NCBI RefSeq assembly: GCF_030581005.1
Contig: NZ_JAUQSX010000009.1
Coordinates: 1-64,000, forward strand
Source: Hymenobacter mellowenesis
Lineage (GTDB): Bacteria > Bacteroidota > Bacteroidia > Cytophagales > Hymenobacteraceae
Direction: 5' to 3'
Length of the DNA stretch: 64,000 nucleotides
Below are positions 41,056 to 49,524 of the stretch, piece after piece. Below the pieces are notes generated by a model that searched no databases, was not told the origin of the DNA, and saw only the letters and a program-made list of their open reading frames with translations. Made by a program: the position numbers and the translations under genes. The first letter of the stretch is position 1, and every line of letters starts with the position of its first letter.

Positions 41056-41161
41056 GAACGTCATGCAGAGCGCAGCGAAGCATCTTGCCCGTAGCAAGTA
41101 AACCAACAGATAGGATTAGTGGTGGCGGGCAAGATGCTTCACTGCGCTCTGCATGACGTTC
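41056..41161. repeat. Long palindrome, family 1 copy C
   Basis: Arms at 41056-41090 and 41127-41161 pair over 35 bases with one mismatch; the loop is 36 bases. The core GAACGTCATGCAGAGCGCAG then CGAAGCATCTTGCCC belongs to the CAGAGCG subtype. It lies in the divergent gap between the DEAD-box and methyltransferase genes, where both promoters should be. Confidence 0.9.
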
Positions 41162-41204
41162 CTTTGGCCCACCTGTCCACCAACCTAACAACCCCACCAC
41201 TCCC

Positions 41205-41951
41205 ATGCCCACCCTCGACCGTTTCTCCACCCAGGCCGCCGATTATTCCCGCTACCGTATTGCCTACCCCGCCGAGCTCTACGATTGGCTGCTGCCGCAG
41301 GTAGAAAGCCGCGAACGGGCCTGGGACTGCGCCACCGGCAACGGCCAGGTGGCGGCCGTACTTGCCGATTCCTTCGTGCGCGTCGATGCTACCGACCTCA
41401 GCCAAAACCAGCTGGCCCAGGCGCCCGCGCGGCCCAATATCCAGTACCAGCGCGCCACGGCCGAGCACACGCCCTTCCCCAATCAGCGCTTCGACCTCAT
41501 TACCGTGGCCCAGGCCGTGCACTGGTTCGACAGCGAAGCCTACCACCGCGAAGTGCGCCGCGTGGCCCGCCCCGGCGCGGTGCTGGCTGAGTGGGGCTAC
41601 AACCTGTGCCGCCTCGAAACGCCTGAGTTGAACCGCGTGCTCGATGAGTTTCACGATGTGACCTCGGCCCCATACTGGGACGCCAACCGCCGCCACATCG
41701 AAAACGAGTACGCCAACCTGCCCTTCCCGTTTGCCGACGTGCGGCACGCCCGCTTCGCCGTGGTAAAGCACTGGACGGCAGGGGATATGCTGAACTATCT
41801 GCGCACCTGGTCGGCCACGGCCAACTACGCCCGGCAGCACGCCGGGGCCGACATGGTGGCCCTGGTAGCCGATGAGCTGCGGCAACTGTGGGGGCCGGAG
41901 GCGCGCCCGGCCACGTTCCCGGTTTTCGTCCGCACCGGGCGGGTAGAATAA
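41205..41951 (+). CDS. Class I SAM-dependent methyltransferase
   Basis: This 248-residue methyltransferase has a short N-terminal helix (RFSTQAADYSRYRIAYPAEL), motif I WDCATGNGQVAAVL, motif II VDATDLSQNQLAQA, and FDLITVAQAVHWFDSEAYH. This set resembles small-molecule methyltransferases of the UbiE/Tam type. The substrate is unknown. It is the first of a run of plus-strand genes with an ABC pair and a CoA transferase. Confidence 0.85.
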   Translation: MPTLDRFSTQAADYSRYRIAYPAELYDWLLPQVESRERAWDCATGNGQVAAVLADSFVRVDATDLSQNQLAQAPARPNIQYQRATAEHTPFPNQRFDLITVAQAVHWFDSEAYHREVRRVARPGAVLAEWGYNLCRLETPELNRVLDEFHDVTSAPYWDANRRHIENEYANLPFPFADVRHARFAVVKHWTAGDMLNYLRTWSATANYARQHAGADMVALVADELRQLWGPEARPATFPVFVRTGRVE

Positions 41952-41993
41952 TCAACCAGCCGCGGCGTTCACCCGCCGAACCAAGCAACTTCA

Positions 41994-42326
41994 ATGACCA
42001 TTCTGGCTACTCAACTGCGGGCCGTGGGCCTGTTCTACCGCAGCGTTGCGCCGTTTATGCTCGGCGTGTCGGCGCTGATACTGCTGGCGGTGCTGCTGCC
42101 GGCCATTCAGGAAGGTTGGAGCGGGGGTATGTTGCCGGCGTTGGTGCTTACCAAGCTGACCACCGCGCCGGTGGTGTGGTACCTCTCGGAACAGCTGCGG
42201 CCGGGCCAGTACTGGTTTTACTTCAACCTGAACGTGTCGCGGCGACGGCTGTGGGCCGGGGTGGTGGCGCTTGATGCGCTGCTGTTTCTGGGCGGCGCTT
42301 TGCTCATGCGGGCCTTGCTGTCATGA
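41994..42326 (+). CDS. Small membrane protein, possible ABC partner
   Basis: This 110-residue protein has three helices (FMLGVSALILLAVLLPAIQ, LPALVLTKLTTAPVVWYL, GVVALDALLFLGGALLMRAL). It overlaps the ABC ATPase gene by ATGA at 42323-42326, strongly suggesting a complex. It is far smaller than a normal ABC permease, which would have six helices, so it may act as a dimer or higher oligomer. No family is recognised. Confidence 0.7.
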   Translation: MTILATQLRAVGLFYRSVAPFMLGVSALILLAVLLPAIQEGWSGGMLPALVLTKLTTAPVVWYLSEQLRPGQYWFYFNLNVSRRRLWAGVVALDALLFLGGALLMRALLS

Positions 42327-43012
42327 GTCAATATTTTGATAACCAAGCCAAATTGCAGGTGTTAGAAGCCGATGGTATTCGCATCGTATTTGGCGAGCGG
42401 CAGGTGCTGGGCAACATTTACCTGCGCGTGCAAACCGGCCAGATTGTGGGCCTGCTGGGCCGCAACGGCAGTGGCAAATCCGTGCTGCTCCAAACCATTT
42501 TCGGGGCCCGCGCCGTGGCCGATGCCTCGGTGCGGGTGGATGGCCGGCGCGTGGTGCCCGCGTTTCGGGAGCCGGGGCTGATGAATTACCTGCCGCAGGA
42601 GCCGCTGTTGCCGCCGTCGCTGTCGCTGGCCCGGTCGGCCCGCATGTTGGGCGTCGACCTTGAAAAAGCCACGGCTCGCTTCCCGGAGCTGCGCTCGCAG
42701 TTTGGTTTGCGCATCGGCGAGCTGTCGGGCGGGTCGGCTCGGCTGGTGCAGGCGCTGCTGTTGCTGCATCAGCCCACGGCGTTTTCGCTGTTCGATGAGC
42801 CGTTTTCGGGCGTGATGCCGGTACACGTCGAAACCCTGGCCGAGGAAATGCAGCGCCTAAAATCACGCAAAGGCCTGCTCATTACCGACCACCGCTACGC
42901 CGAGGTGCTGCCCATCTGCGACGTGGTGTACCTGCTGCACCAGGGCCGGCTGCTGCGGCTTGACGGCGACGTGCGCGAGCAGCTGCGCGACTACGGCTAT
43001 CTGGCCAACTGA
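42323..43012 (+). CDS. ABC transporter ATP-binding protein
   Basis: This 229-residue ABC ATPase has Walker A GLLGRNGSGKSVLLQ, signature ELSGGSARLVQALLLL, Walker B AFSLFDEPFSG and H-loop LLITDHRYAEV. The signature is LSGGS rather than the usual LSGGQ. The overall size and the DHRY H-loop recall LptB-like single-domain ATPases. The only adjacent membrane gene is the 110-residue three-helix protein, so the transported substrate is unknown. Confidence 0.88.
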   Translation: MSQYFDNQAKLQVLEADGIRIVFGERQVLGNIYLRVQTGQIVGLLGRNGSGKSVLLQTIFGARAVADASVRVDGRRVVPAFREPGLMNYLPQEPLLPPSLSLARSARMLGVDLEKATARFPELRSQFGLRIGELSGGSARLVQALLLLHQPTAFSLFDEPFSGVMPVHVETLAEEMQRLKSRKGLLITDHRYAEVLPICDVVYLLHQGRLLRLDGDVREQLRDYGYLAN

Positions 43013-43063
43013 GGCAATTGTTGGCGGTGGCGCGTAGCTTGCCGGCTTTCCATCCTGCCCGGT

Positions 43064-44284
43064 ATGTCATCACAGCTGCCTTTCGCCCACCTCCGCGTCC
43101 TCGAACTTGCCTCTGTGCTGGCCGGCCCGCAGGTGGGCCAGTTTTTTGCCGAATTAGGCGCGGAAGTGCTGAAGGTAGAAAGCCCGGCCGGCGACGTTAC
43201 CCGCACCTGGAAAACCAGCGCCGAAACGTCTGCCACAACCGATGCCCCGGCAACTGGCGATGCCTCCGTTTCGGCCTATTTCGCCGCTTCCAACTGGGGC
43301 AAGCAGTCCACGGTGCTGGACCTGACTACGCCCGCCGGCCAGGCCCGTCTGCACCAGCTGGCCGCGCATGCCGATATCATCCTCACCAGCTACAAGCCGG
43401 GCGACGCAGAAAAATTGCGGGCTGACTACGCTACACTCTCCGCCGAAAATCCGCGCCTCATCTACGGCCACCTCACCGGCTACGGTCCCGACAACGCCCG
43501 TGCCGGCTACGATGCCGTGCTGCAAGCCGAAGCCGGCTTCATGTATCTCAACGCCGCTGGCCCCGGCCAGCCGCCCCAGAAAATGCCTGTGGCCATGGTT
43601 GATTTGCTGGCCGCGCACCAATTGAAAGAAGGCTTGCTCACGGCGCTATTTCAGCGCGAGCGCACCGGGCGTGGCACGCTGGTGCAGGTGAGTTTGCTGG
43701 AAAGCGCGTTGTCGGCCCTCGCCAATCAGGCCGCCACCTACCTGGTCACGGGCCACGACCCGCAGCCTTTGGGCTCGGGCCACCCCAGCATTGTGCCCTA
43801 CGGCACCGTGTACCAGGCCGCCGACGGGCAGCGCCTGGTGCTGGCCGTGGGGACCGACGGGCAATTCCGGCAGCTCTGCTTTGCCCTGGCCCGTTCGGCT
43901 TGGTCTATTGATGCAGACTATCAAACCAACTCCGCTCGCGTGGCCCATCGCGCCGAGCTGGAGCAACTGCTGACGCAGCGCATTGCCGAAGTATCGGGCA
44001 CGAAGCTGCTGGCCGAGCTGGAGCGCCGCGCCGTGCCGGCCGGCGCCGTGCGCAGCGTGGGAGAGGCCCTGGCCCAGCCGTCGGCGCAGCCCATGCTGCT
44101 GCCGGGGGCGGGCGGCCTGCGGTTGGGTCTGCGCACGGTGGCTTTTCGCAGCCCGCAGTGGCCGGCTGCGGCTGCCCTCAGCGCGCCGCCAACTTTGACA
44201 ACAGCCGGCGACGCAGGTTTTTCTGAACCCTTGTCCGCCGATGATGCAACTACGGCCGGGCTTCCTTGCGTACCCCCCCTGTAG
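43064..44284 (+). CDS. CaiB/BaiF (class III) CoA transferase
   Basis: This 406-residue enzyme has the N-terminal RVLELASVLAGPQVGQFFAE, LGAEVLKVESPAGD and the central PVAMVDLLAAHQLKEGLLTA, where the Asp forms the CoA thioester intermediate. The AYFAASNWGKQSTVLDL segment is typical. Family III enzymes move CoA between carboxylates. A Ser/Thr/Ala-rich insertion (TSAETSATTDAPATGDAS) near 50-68 is unusual. Which acids are used cannot be read from sequence. Upstream TAGCTTGC lies 40 bases from the ATG and is a near-match promoter. Confidence 0.88.
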   Translation: MSSQLPFAHLRVLELASVLAGPQVGQFFAELGAEVLKVESPAGDVTRTWKTSAETSATTDAPATGDASVSAYFAASNWGKQSTVLDLTTPAGQARLHQLAAHADIILTSYKPGDAEKLRADYATLSAENPRLIYGHLTGYGPDNARAGYDAVLQAEAGFMYLNAAGPGQPPQKMPVAMVDLLAAHQLKEGLLTALFQRERTGRGTLVQVSLLESALSALANQAATYLVTGHDPQPLGSGHPSIVPYGTVYQAADGQRLVLAVGTDGQFRQLCFALARSAWSIDADYQTNSARVAHRAELEQLLTQRIAEVSGTKLLAELERRAVPAGAVRSVGEALAQPSAQPMLLPGAGGLRLGLRTVAFRSPQWPAAAALSAPPTLTTAGDAGFSEPLSADDATTAGLPCVPPL

Positions 44285-44373
44285 CCTGAGTGAGCTGCCG
44301 GGCCGGCCGGTGCCGGTGCCCGAGCCGTTATTTTCCTTCCGCCGCCATTTCTGGGGGCTTTTCCTTTCCGCGC

Positions 44374-45279
44374 ATGGCCAAACCCACCAAAAAATCCGTC
44401 GCCCCCGAGTTGTTTTCCACCGATGTGCCGCCGGTCCCCGCCGGGCTGCCGCCTGCCGTGCCGCCCCGCAAAAAGCCCGCTCGCCCGCGCAAAACCCCGG
44501 CCCGCGACGCCGCCACCGGCCCGGCGCCCGAAACCGCTCACACCGGTGCCACCGCCACCAACAACCAGCCCACTGCCGAAGCGGGCTCGCCCACCGAAGC
44601 GCCTGCCGACCGCCTCGACCAGATTTTCGAGGGCCTCAAGCAGAAATCCGTGGCCAAGCAGGCCATCTACCGCAACACGTTGGCGGCGTTCGACTGCCTG
44701 CGCCTCGTGTCGCAGGAGTTGGTGGTGGAGCTCACCCGCAAGCTCACGCCCCTTGATTCCAGCGTCGTCATCGAATACCGCCCCATCAACGACATGGAGT
44801 TTCACATCAAGTTTTCGGGCGATTTGCTGGTCTTCGTTATGCACTCCAACGTCGTCACCTTCCCCGACGATTACGGCCCCATGCCCAGTAAGTACGTCGA
44901 AGCCGATTTTCGGCGGCGCTTCTTTGGCCACATCATGGCCTATAACTTCATGGCCGATAGCATCAAGTACCAGCGCCTCAACGACCCCGGCTACCTGGTA
45001 GGCCGCCTGCTGGTCAACATCGAATACCATTATTTCCTCGAAGGCGTGCAGCAGTTGGAACTGCCCGACAACGACATGTCCGACAACCTCATCAAGCCCG
45101 AAACCATGCGCCTCTTCGTGGAAAGCGCCATGATTGCCGCCGTCAACAACGACTTGGTGGCCCCGCTACTCCCCGAAATCCAGAAAATCAGCGTGAAGCA
45201 GAAGAGTGAAAACCAGCAGGTAAGCCGTGGCAGCAAGGTGGGTTTCAGCTTCTCGCACCAGCAGCAGCACGAAGGGTAG
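44374..45279 (+). CDS. Conserved cytosolic protein of unknown function
   Basis: This 301-residue protein starts at ATG 44374 (MAKPTKKSVAPELF). The first 85 residues are a Pro/Ala/Lys/Thr-rich disordered segment. The rest is a single folded domain without a signal peptide or membrane helix: RLDQIFEGLKQKSVAKQAIY, YRPINDMEFHIKFSGDLLVF, RRFFGHIMAYNFMADSIKYQ and NIEYHYFLEGVQQLELPD. The domain resembles conserved hypothetical proteins of the phylum. No catalytic motif can be named. Confidence 0.75.
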   Translation: MAKPTKKSVAPELFSTDVPPVPAGLPPAVPPRKKPARPRKTPARDAATGPAPETAHTGATATNNQPTAEAGSPTEAPADRLDQIFEGLKQKSVAKQAIYRNTLAAFDCLRLVSQELVVELTRKLTPLDSSVVIEYRPINDMEFHIKFSGDLLVFVMHSNVVTFPDDYGPMPSKYVEADFRRRFFGHIMAYNFMADSIKYQRLNDPGYLVGRLLVNIEYHYFLEGVQQLELPDNDMSDNLIKPETMRLFVESAMIAAVNNDLVAPLLPEIQKISVKQKSENQQVSRGSKVGFSFSHQQQHEG

Positions 45280-45289
45280 GAGCGCCGTC

Positions 45290-45470
45290 TGTCATTGCGA
45301 GGCCGTAGGCCGTGGCAATCCGTCCTGTCAAGACCAGACATGTTTTTAAACCAGAAAGCCCCGGCACCATGCAGTACCGGGACTTTTTAATAGAAAAAGG
45401 CCTCGTCACATTATCAGGTTGGTCGCTGAGAACAGGACGGATTGCTTCGTCGTGCCTCCTCGCAATGACA
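45290..45470. repeat. Long imperfect palindrome, family 3 copy D, with internal hairpin
   Basis: Outer arms at 45290-45328 (TGTCATTGCGAGGCCGTAGG and on) and 45432-45470 are imperfect reverse complements. A terminator-like hairpin with the AAAGCCCCGG core lies near 45350-45385. The sister copy E is at 58759-58955. It lies between convergent genes. Confidence 0.85.
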
Positions 45471-45480
45471 AGCGGCGCCG

Positions 45481-46458
45481 CTACGCCGGGCCGTAGCCAA
45501 CCTTCTGGCGCACTTTGGCCAACACGCCCGCGCCGTATTCCTGCGCGCGTTTCGCCCCAATGGCTAAAGCCGCATCCAATTCGGGTAGGTTATTCATGTA
45601 GAAATCGAACCGCTCGCGCTCCGTGGCAAAACGGCGCAGAATCAATTCGTAAAGCTCTTTTTTGGCGTGGCCGTAGCCGTAGCCGCCGGCCAGGTAATTG
45701 GCGCGCATCGTCTCAACCTCAGCCGGCGAGGCCAGCAACGAGTAGAGCTTAAACGTCACGTCTGTGTCTGGATTCTTCGGCTCTTCCAGCGGCGTACTAT
45801 CCGAAATGATGCTCTTCACGGCCTTCAGCAGCTCTTTTTCGGGTGCGAATACGTCGATGATGTTGCCGTAACTTTTGCTCATTTTGGCGCCGTCTGTGCC
45901 GGGAATGGTCATCAACTCGGCATCGACGCGGGCCTGCGGGGGCACCAGCGTGTCGCCGTAGCGGGAGTTAAAAGCGTGGGCAATGTCGCGGGCAATTTCC
46001 AGGTGCTGAATCTGGTCTTTGCCCACGGGCACAAACTCGGCGTCGTAGAGCAGAATATCAGCCGCCATGAGCACCGGGTAGGTGAAGAGGCCCGCATTCA
46101 CGTCCGATAACCGGTCACTCTTATCCTTGAACGAGTGCGCGTTGGCCAGCATCGGATAGGGCGTGAAGCAGCTCAGGTACCAGGTCAGCTCGGTCACCTG
46201 CGGCACGTCGGACTGCCGGTAAAACAGGTTTTTCTCGGTGTCGAAGCCGCAGGCCAACCACGCGGCGGCCACGGCGTAAGTATTAGCGCGCAGCACGGCC
46301 GGGTCGCGCACGGTCGTGAGCGAGTGCAGGTCGGCAATGAAGTAGAGGGTGTCGTTCTGCGGGTTTTTCGACAGCTCGATGGCGGGCAGGATGGCTCCGA
46401 GCAGGTTGCCCAAGTGCGGGCGGCCGGTGCTTTGAATGCCAGTAAGAATGCGGGACAT
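45481..46458 (-). CDS. trpS: Tryptophan--tRNA ligase
   Basis: Class I synthetase of 325 residues. The HIGH motif is PHLGN in RILTGIQSTGRPHLGNLLGA and the KMSKS motif is GAKMSKSYGN. FIADLHSLTT and MAADILLYDAEFVPVGKDQIQHLE are the Trp- and ATP-binding parts. Length and motifs fit bacterial TrpRS. It is first in a long minus-strand series. Its stop lies 11 bases from palindrome D. Confidence 0.95.
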   Translation of the reverse strand: MSRILTGIQSTGRPHLGNLLGAILPAIELSKNPQNDTLYFIADLHSLTTVRDPAVLRANTYAVAAAWLACGFDTEKNLFYRQSDVPQVTELTWYLSCFTPYPMLANAHSFKDKSDRLSDVNAGLFTYPVLMAADILLYDAEFVPVGKDQIQHLEIARDIAHAFNSRYGDTLVPPQARVDAELMTIPGTDGAKMSKSYGNIIDVFAPEKELLKAVKSIISDSTPLEEPKNPDTDVTFKLYSLLASPAEVETMRANYLAGGYGYGHAKKELYELILRRFATERERFDFYMNNLPELDAALAIGAKRAQEYGAGVLAKVRQKVGYGPA

Positions 46459-46477
46459 GCGTGGGTTTTAGTTGTCG

Positions 46478-46541
46478 GTTGTTAGTTGTTTGTTGTCAGG
46501 CCAGCCATTTGGCTAACAACTGACAACGAGCAACTAACAAC
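46478..46541. repeat. Inverted repeat, GTTGTTAGTTG type
   Basis: Arms at 46478-46499 and 46520-46541 pair over 20 of 22 bases (GTTGTTAGTTGTTTGTTGTC against its complement). The loop is 20 bases. It lies between the trpS start and the end of the next gene and is unrelated to families 1-3. Confidence 0.75.
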
Positions 46542-46545
46542 CAGA

Positions 46546-47151
46546 TTAAGGTAAGCGCACGCCTTGGTTGTAGGCATGCACGGCGGCAGCGAGCTGGGCC
46601 CGACTGACGGCGTTGGTGGCAAATTGGCGTTGCAATACGGGGTCGGCCGGAAACAGGGCCGCGACGAAGCCGCCCGGCGCCAATTTTTGGTCGAACCCCG
46701 GCGTGCGGCCGGGACAGTATGCAAAGAACGTACTCGTGCCGGCTTTGCGCAGCACCGGCAGCTTCACATGGGCCTTAAAGTTGGGGCCCATTTCCACCTG
46801 GTAGTGGTAGCAAAACAGCTCCACCGGCCCGGTTTCCAGGATTTCAAGCAACGCAGGGTCTTTGAAATCCGCATCGGTGCCGCTCAGAAAACGGAAGTCA
46901 TTCACCCGCACAAACCGGTGGCTTTCCACCGTGAAAGCCGTGATTTCAGCGGCGCGAAACCGGCGCTCCTTGCCGTTTTTTACGCCCACCATCATGGTCG
47001 GGCTGCCGTTTTCGGCCAGTTGCAGCTTCAGCGAGGCTTCTCCTTTCGAGCCGTTGGCTAATTGGTAAGTGCCCGGCGCAAAGTTGTATTGGGCGCGGGC
47101 CGCGGCGGGCAGCAGGGCCCCGGCCGCCAGCAGGAAGTAGGAAAGTCGCAT
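46546..47151 (-). CDS. Secreted protein of unknown function
   Basis: This 201-residue protein has a signal peptide (MRLSYFLLAAGALLPAAARA) and a mature domain with YQLANGSKGEASLKLQLAEN, VGVKNGKERRFRAAEITAFT, FVRVNDFRFLSGTDADF and ELFCYHYQVEMGPNFKAHVK. The pattern suggests beta-sheets. A final helix-like segment ends NQGVRLP. It has no recognised family and no obvious operon partner, though the YhhQ gene starts 30 bases away on the same strand. Confidence 0.75.
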   Translation of the reverse strand: MRLSYFLLAAGALLPAAARAQYNFAPGTYQLANGSKGEASLKLQLAENGSPTMMVGVKNGKERRFRAAEITAFTVESHRFVRVNDFRFLSGTDADFKDPALLEILETGPVELFCYHYQVEMGPNFKAHVKLPVLRKAGTSTFFAYCPGRTPGFDQKLAPGGFVAALFPADPVLQRQFATNAVSRAQLAAAVHAYNQGVRLP

Positions 47152-47181
47152 GGCGATGAAAGGCCGGCGAGCCGAAAAAAG

Positions 47182-47928
47182 TTACACGCTCGCATTTACC
47201 ACGGCTTCTTCCTGCAACTCGGCTGTTTCGTCCGGGCCCAGGTAGCGGTCAATCAGGAAATGCGCCAGATACAGCACCGGCGTGAGCAAAATGGCCGCCG
47301 CGAACTTGTACCAGTAATTGGTATTGGCCACGCTCAGCACCTGGTCCATCGACCAGTTACCGAACACATAAAACGCCACGTACAGCACCACAAACGAATC
47401 GACCAGCTGCGAAACCAGTGTCGAGCCCGTGGCCCGCAGCCACACGAAGCGCCCGCCCGTAGCCTTGCGAATGGCCGCAAAAATGGTCGCATCCATTACC
47501 TGTCCCACGCCAAACGCCACAATGGAGCCTGTGATAATGCCCAGCCCCTGCCGGAAAATACTCTGGTAGGCAAAATCGATGTTGAACGGCCGGCCCAAGT
47601 TATCGGTCTTATTTACATCGAGCCAGAAATCGGCCGGTGGCAGCTTGGTGGTGAGGTAGATAACACCAAAGGCAAACAGGATAAGCACCACCGTCAGGTA
47701 GCTGATGCGCAGCACCCCGGCCTTGCCGAAATACTCGTTGATGATATCCGTCGTCACGAACACCACCGGCCAGATGAGCACGCCGGCCGTAAGATTGCCG
47801 GGCAGGCCCATCAGCTTATCGGCCGAAAATATCTTGACGCCGATGATTTCGGCCAGCAGCGCATTCACCAGAAAAATGCCGCTGAGTACGAGGTAAAGCT
47901 GCTGCTTCTTGTGCGCGAAAGGAGTCAT
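47182..47928 (-). CDS. Queuosine precursor transporter (YhhQ/DUF165)
   Basis: This 248-residue membrane protein with about six helices belongs to the YhhQ/QueT-like DUF165 family that imports preQ0/preQ1. Family features are FLVNALLAEIIGVKIFS, PVVFVTTDIINEYFGKAGV and the RATGSTLVSQLVDSFVVLY loop. It supplies precursor for queuosine in tRNA. It lies 13 bases from palindrome F. Confidence 0.88.
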   Translation of the reverse strand: MTPFAHKKQQLYLVLSGIFLVNALLAEIIGVKIFSADKLMGLPGNLTAGVLIWPVVFVTTDIINEYFGKAGVLRISYLTVVLILFAFGVIYLTTKLPPADFWLDVNKTDNLGRPFNIDFAYQSIFRQGLGIITGSIVAFGVGQVMDATIFAAIRKATGGRFVWLRATGSTLVSQLVDSFVVLYVAFYVFGNWSMDQVLSVANTNYWYKFAAAILLTPVLYLAHFLIDRYLGPDETAELQEEAVVNASV

Positions 47929-47941
47929 GAATATAAAATTT

Positions 47942-48045
47942 TGTCATCCTGAGCGTAGCGAAGGACCTTATCGCGGGCGAACGAACTATTCAACCTTGAT
48001 AAGGTCCTTCGTCTCTGCTTTAATCGCAGAATGCTCAGGATGACA
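47942..48045. repeat. Long palindrome, family 2 copy F (right arm disrupted)
   Basis: The left arm (TGTCATCCTGAGCGTAGCGA then AGGACCTTATC) is intact. The right arm has AAGGTCCTTCG and CTCAGGATGACA, but 22 bases (TCTCTGCTTTAATCGCAGAA then TG) replace the five expected between them. Copy G at 52880 is intact. The disruption may be an insertion or a rearrangement. Confidence 0.85.
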
Positions 48046-48057
48046 GGAGGATTGTTC

Positions 48058-48969
48058 TTACAAGCTCACCGTCAGCCCTTCTGTGGCCAGCTCGGCCTCG
48101 GGGTACACGGCCTGGGCTTCTTCCAGCAACGGTTCGAGGCCCTTGTAGCGGCTGGAAAAGTGGCCGATAAGCAAGCGCTTCACCGCGGCAGTCTCCGCCA
48201 TCATGGCGGCCTGGCGGGCGGTGCTGTGGTGGGTTTGGGCGGCGCGCTCCCGCAGTTCTTCCAGGAAGGTGGCCTCGTGGTAGAGCAGGTCGACACCCTG
48301 GATGAGGGGGGCCAGGGCCGGGGTGTAGAGCGTATCGGAGAAGAAGGCGTAGCGGCGCGGCGGCGGTGCGGGCGCCGAAACATCGGCGTGGCGCAGGGCG
48401 GGGTGCTGGTCGTCGGCGGGCAGGTCTTCGCCCTGCGCCAAGCGGGCCAGCTGCTCGGGGCGCAGGCCGGGCGGCAGCTTTTCCTTCAGCAGGTTGGCCC
48501 GGCGCGGCTTTTCCACAAACAGGTAGCCCGCGCACGGAATGCGGTGGCGCATGGGCAAAGAGGCCACCGTAATCAGCTCGTCCTCATACACCACGGCGTG
48601 GGTTTCCGTATCCACGGCCGTGAACTCCATGACGAAGGCCAGGTGCATGTTCGAGACGCGGGCCTGGGTCACCAGCACTTCATCGAGGCCCGGCGGGCCG
48701 ATGATGCGCAACGGCTGCGTGCGGCCCTGCAGGTGCATGGTGCCCAGCAGGCCGAAGAGCCCGAAATAATGGTCGCCGTGCAGGTGCGAGATGAAGATGG
48801 CGCGCAGGTGGTGGGGGCGCACGCGGTGCTCCAGCATCTGCCACTGCGCGCCTTCGCCACAGTCAATCAGATAGGTGCACGCGCCTACCGTGAGCACCTG
48901 GGCCGTGGGGTGGCGCCCCACCACGGGCGTGGCCGAGGCCGACCCTAATATCTTCAGCTCGAAAGTCAT
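48058..48969 (-). CDS. rnz: Ribonuclease Z
   Basis: This 303-residue metallo-beta-lactamase-fold endonuclease trims tRNA 3' trailers. It starts MTFELKILGSASATPVVGRH and carries the zinc motif FISHLHGDHYFGLFGLLG. Later metal ligands can be read in AFFSDTLYTPALAPL and HSTARQAAMMAE. ATG at 48969 gives the typical length. Confidence 0.92.
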   Translation of the reverse strand: MTFELKILGSASATPVVGRHPTAQVLTVGACTYLIDCGEGAQWQMLEHRVRPHHLRAIFISHLHGDHYFGLFGLLGTMHLQGRTQPLRIIGPPGLDEVLVTQARVSNMHLAFVMEFTAVDTETHAVVYEDELITVASLPMRHRIPCAGYLFVEKPRRANLLKEKLPPGLRPEQLARLAQGEDLPADDQHPALRHADVSAPAPPPRRYAFFSDTLYTPALAPLIQGVDLLYHEATFLEELRERAAQTHHSTARQAAMMAETAAVKRLLIGHFSSRYKGLEPLLEEAQAVYPEAELATEGLTVSL

Positions 48970-48980
48970 ACGTATGAGAA

Positions 48981-49070
48981 AGCCGCAGGCTATAAGCTGC
49001 AAGCCGCAAGCTATTGTCCTGGCTAAAAGCAGAACAGCAGCTTGCGGCTTGCAGCTTATAGCCTGCGGCT
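48981..49070. repeat. Palindrome, 32-bp perfect arms
   Basis: AGCCGCAGGCTATAAGCTGC then AAGCCGCAAGCT (48981-49012) pairs exactly with 49039-49070; the loop is 26 bases. It lies between rnz and the STAS gene. The arm sequence is not shared with the other families. Confidence 0.9.
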
Positions 49071-49077
49071 AGAAGAA

Positions 49078-49452
49078 TTACTCCTTGTCCGTCAGGTCGC
49101 GCTCGATGGCGTGCAGAAACACGCGGTCGATGCCTTCTTCCACGGTGGGCAGGATGTGTAGCACCGACTCCAGTTTGCTGATGGTGATGAGCTTGAGCAC
49201 GTGGTCTTGCAGGCCGGTGAGGACCAACAGGCCGCCCGTGGAGTTGCACAAACGGTTGGCAATCAGGATGGAGCTCAGGCCCGACGAATCCGTATACTTC
49301 ACATTGGTGAGGTCCAGAATCAGGTTGTTGATGCCTTCAGCGTTCAGCTTCACAAACTCCGATTTGAGGTCGGGCGCAACGGTGGTGTCGAGCTTCTTCT
49401 CCTCAATGGTGATGATGGTGTAGCTATCTTTTTTATCAATCGTGTACTTCAT
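49078..49452 (-). CDS. STAS domain protein (anti-sigma factor antagonist type)
   Basis: This 124-residue single STAS domain protein starts at ATG 49452 (MKYTIDKKDSYTIITIEEKK). It has LILDLTNVKYTDSSGLSSIL, where the second Ser of DSSG is the usual phosphorylation site. Such proteins act in partner-switching with anti-sigma factors or kinases. No anti-sigma or sigma gene is near. An upstream TACCTTCG is one base off the promoter consensus. Confidence 0.85.
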   Translation of the reverse strand: MKYTIDKKDSYTIITIEEKKLDTTVAPDLKSEFVKLNAEGINNLILDLTNVKYTDSSGLSSILIANRLCNSTGGLLVLTGLQDHVLKLITISKLESVLHILPTVEEGIDRVFLHAIERDLTDKE

Positions 49453-49524
49453 ACAGCGTAAGCGAGGGGAGTAAGGGAACGGCGAAGGTAAATAAAAAAC
49501 CCAAAATTGTGGGTGAAGCAACTA

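Noticed and set aside
41139..41204. The end of palindrome C (GTTCCTTTGG) as an outward promoter for the methyltransferase
   Set aside because: TTCCTTTG misses the conserved A of TAnnTTTG and similar ends occur at copies not followed by genes at the same distance, so evidence is too weak.
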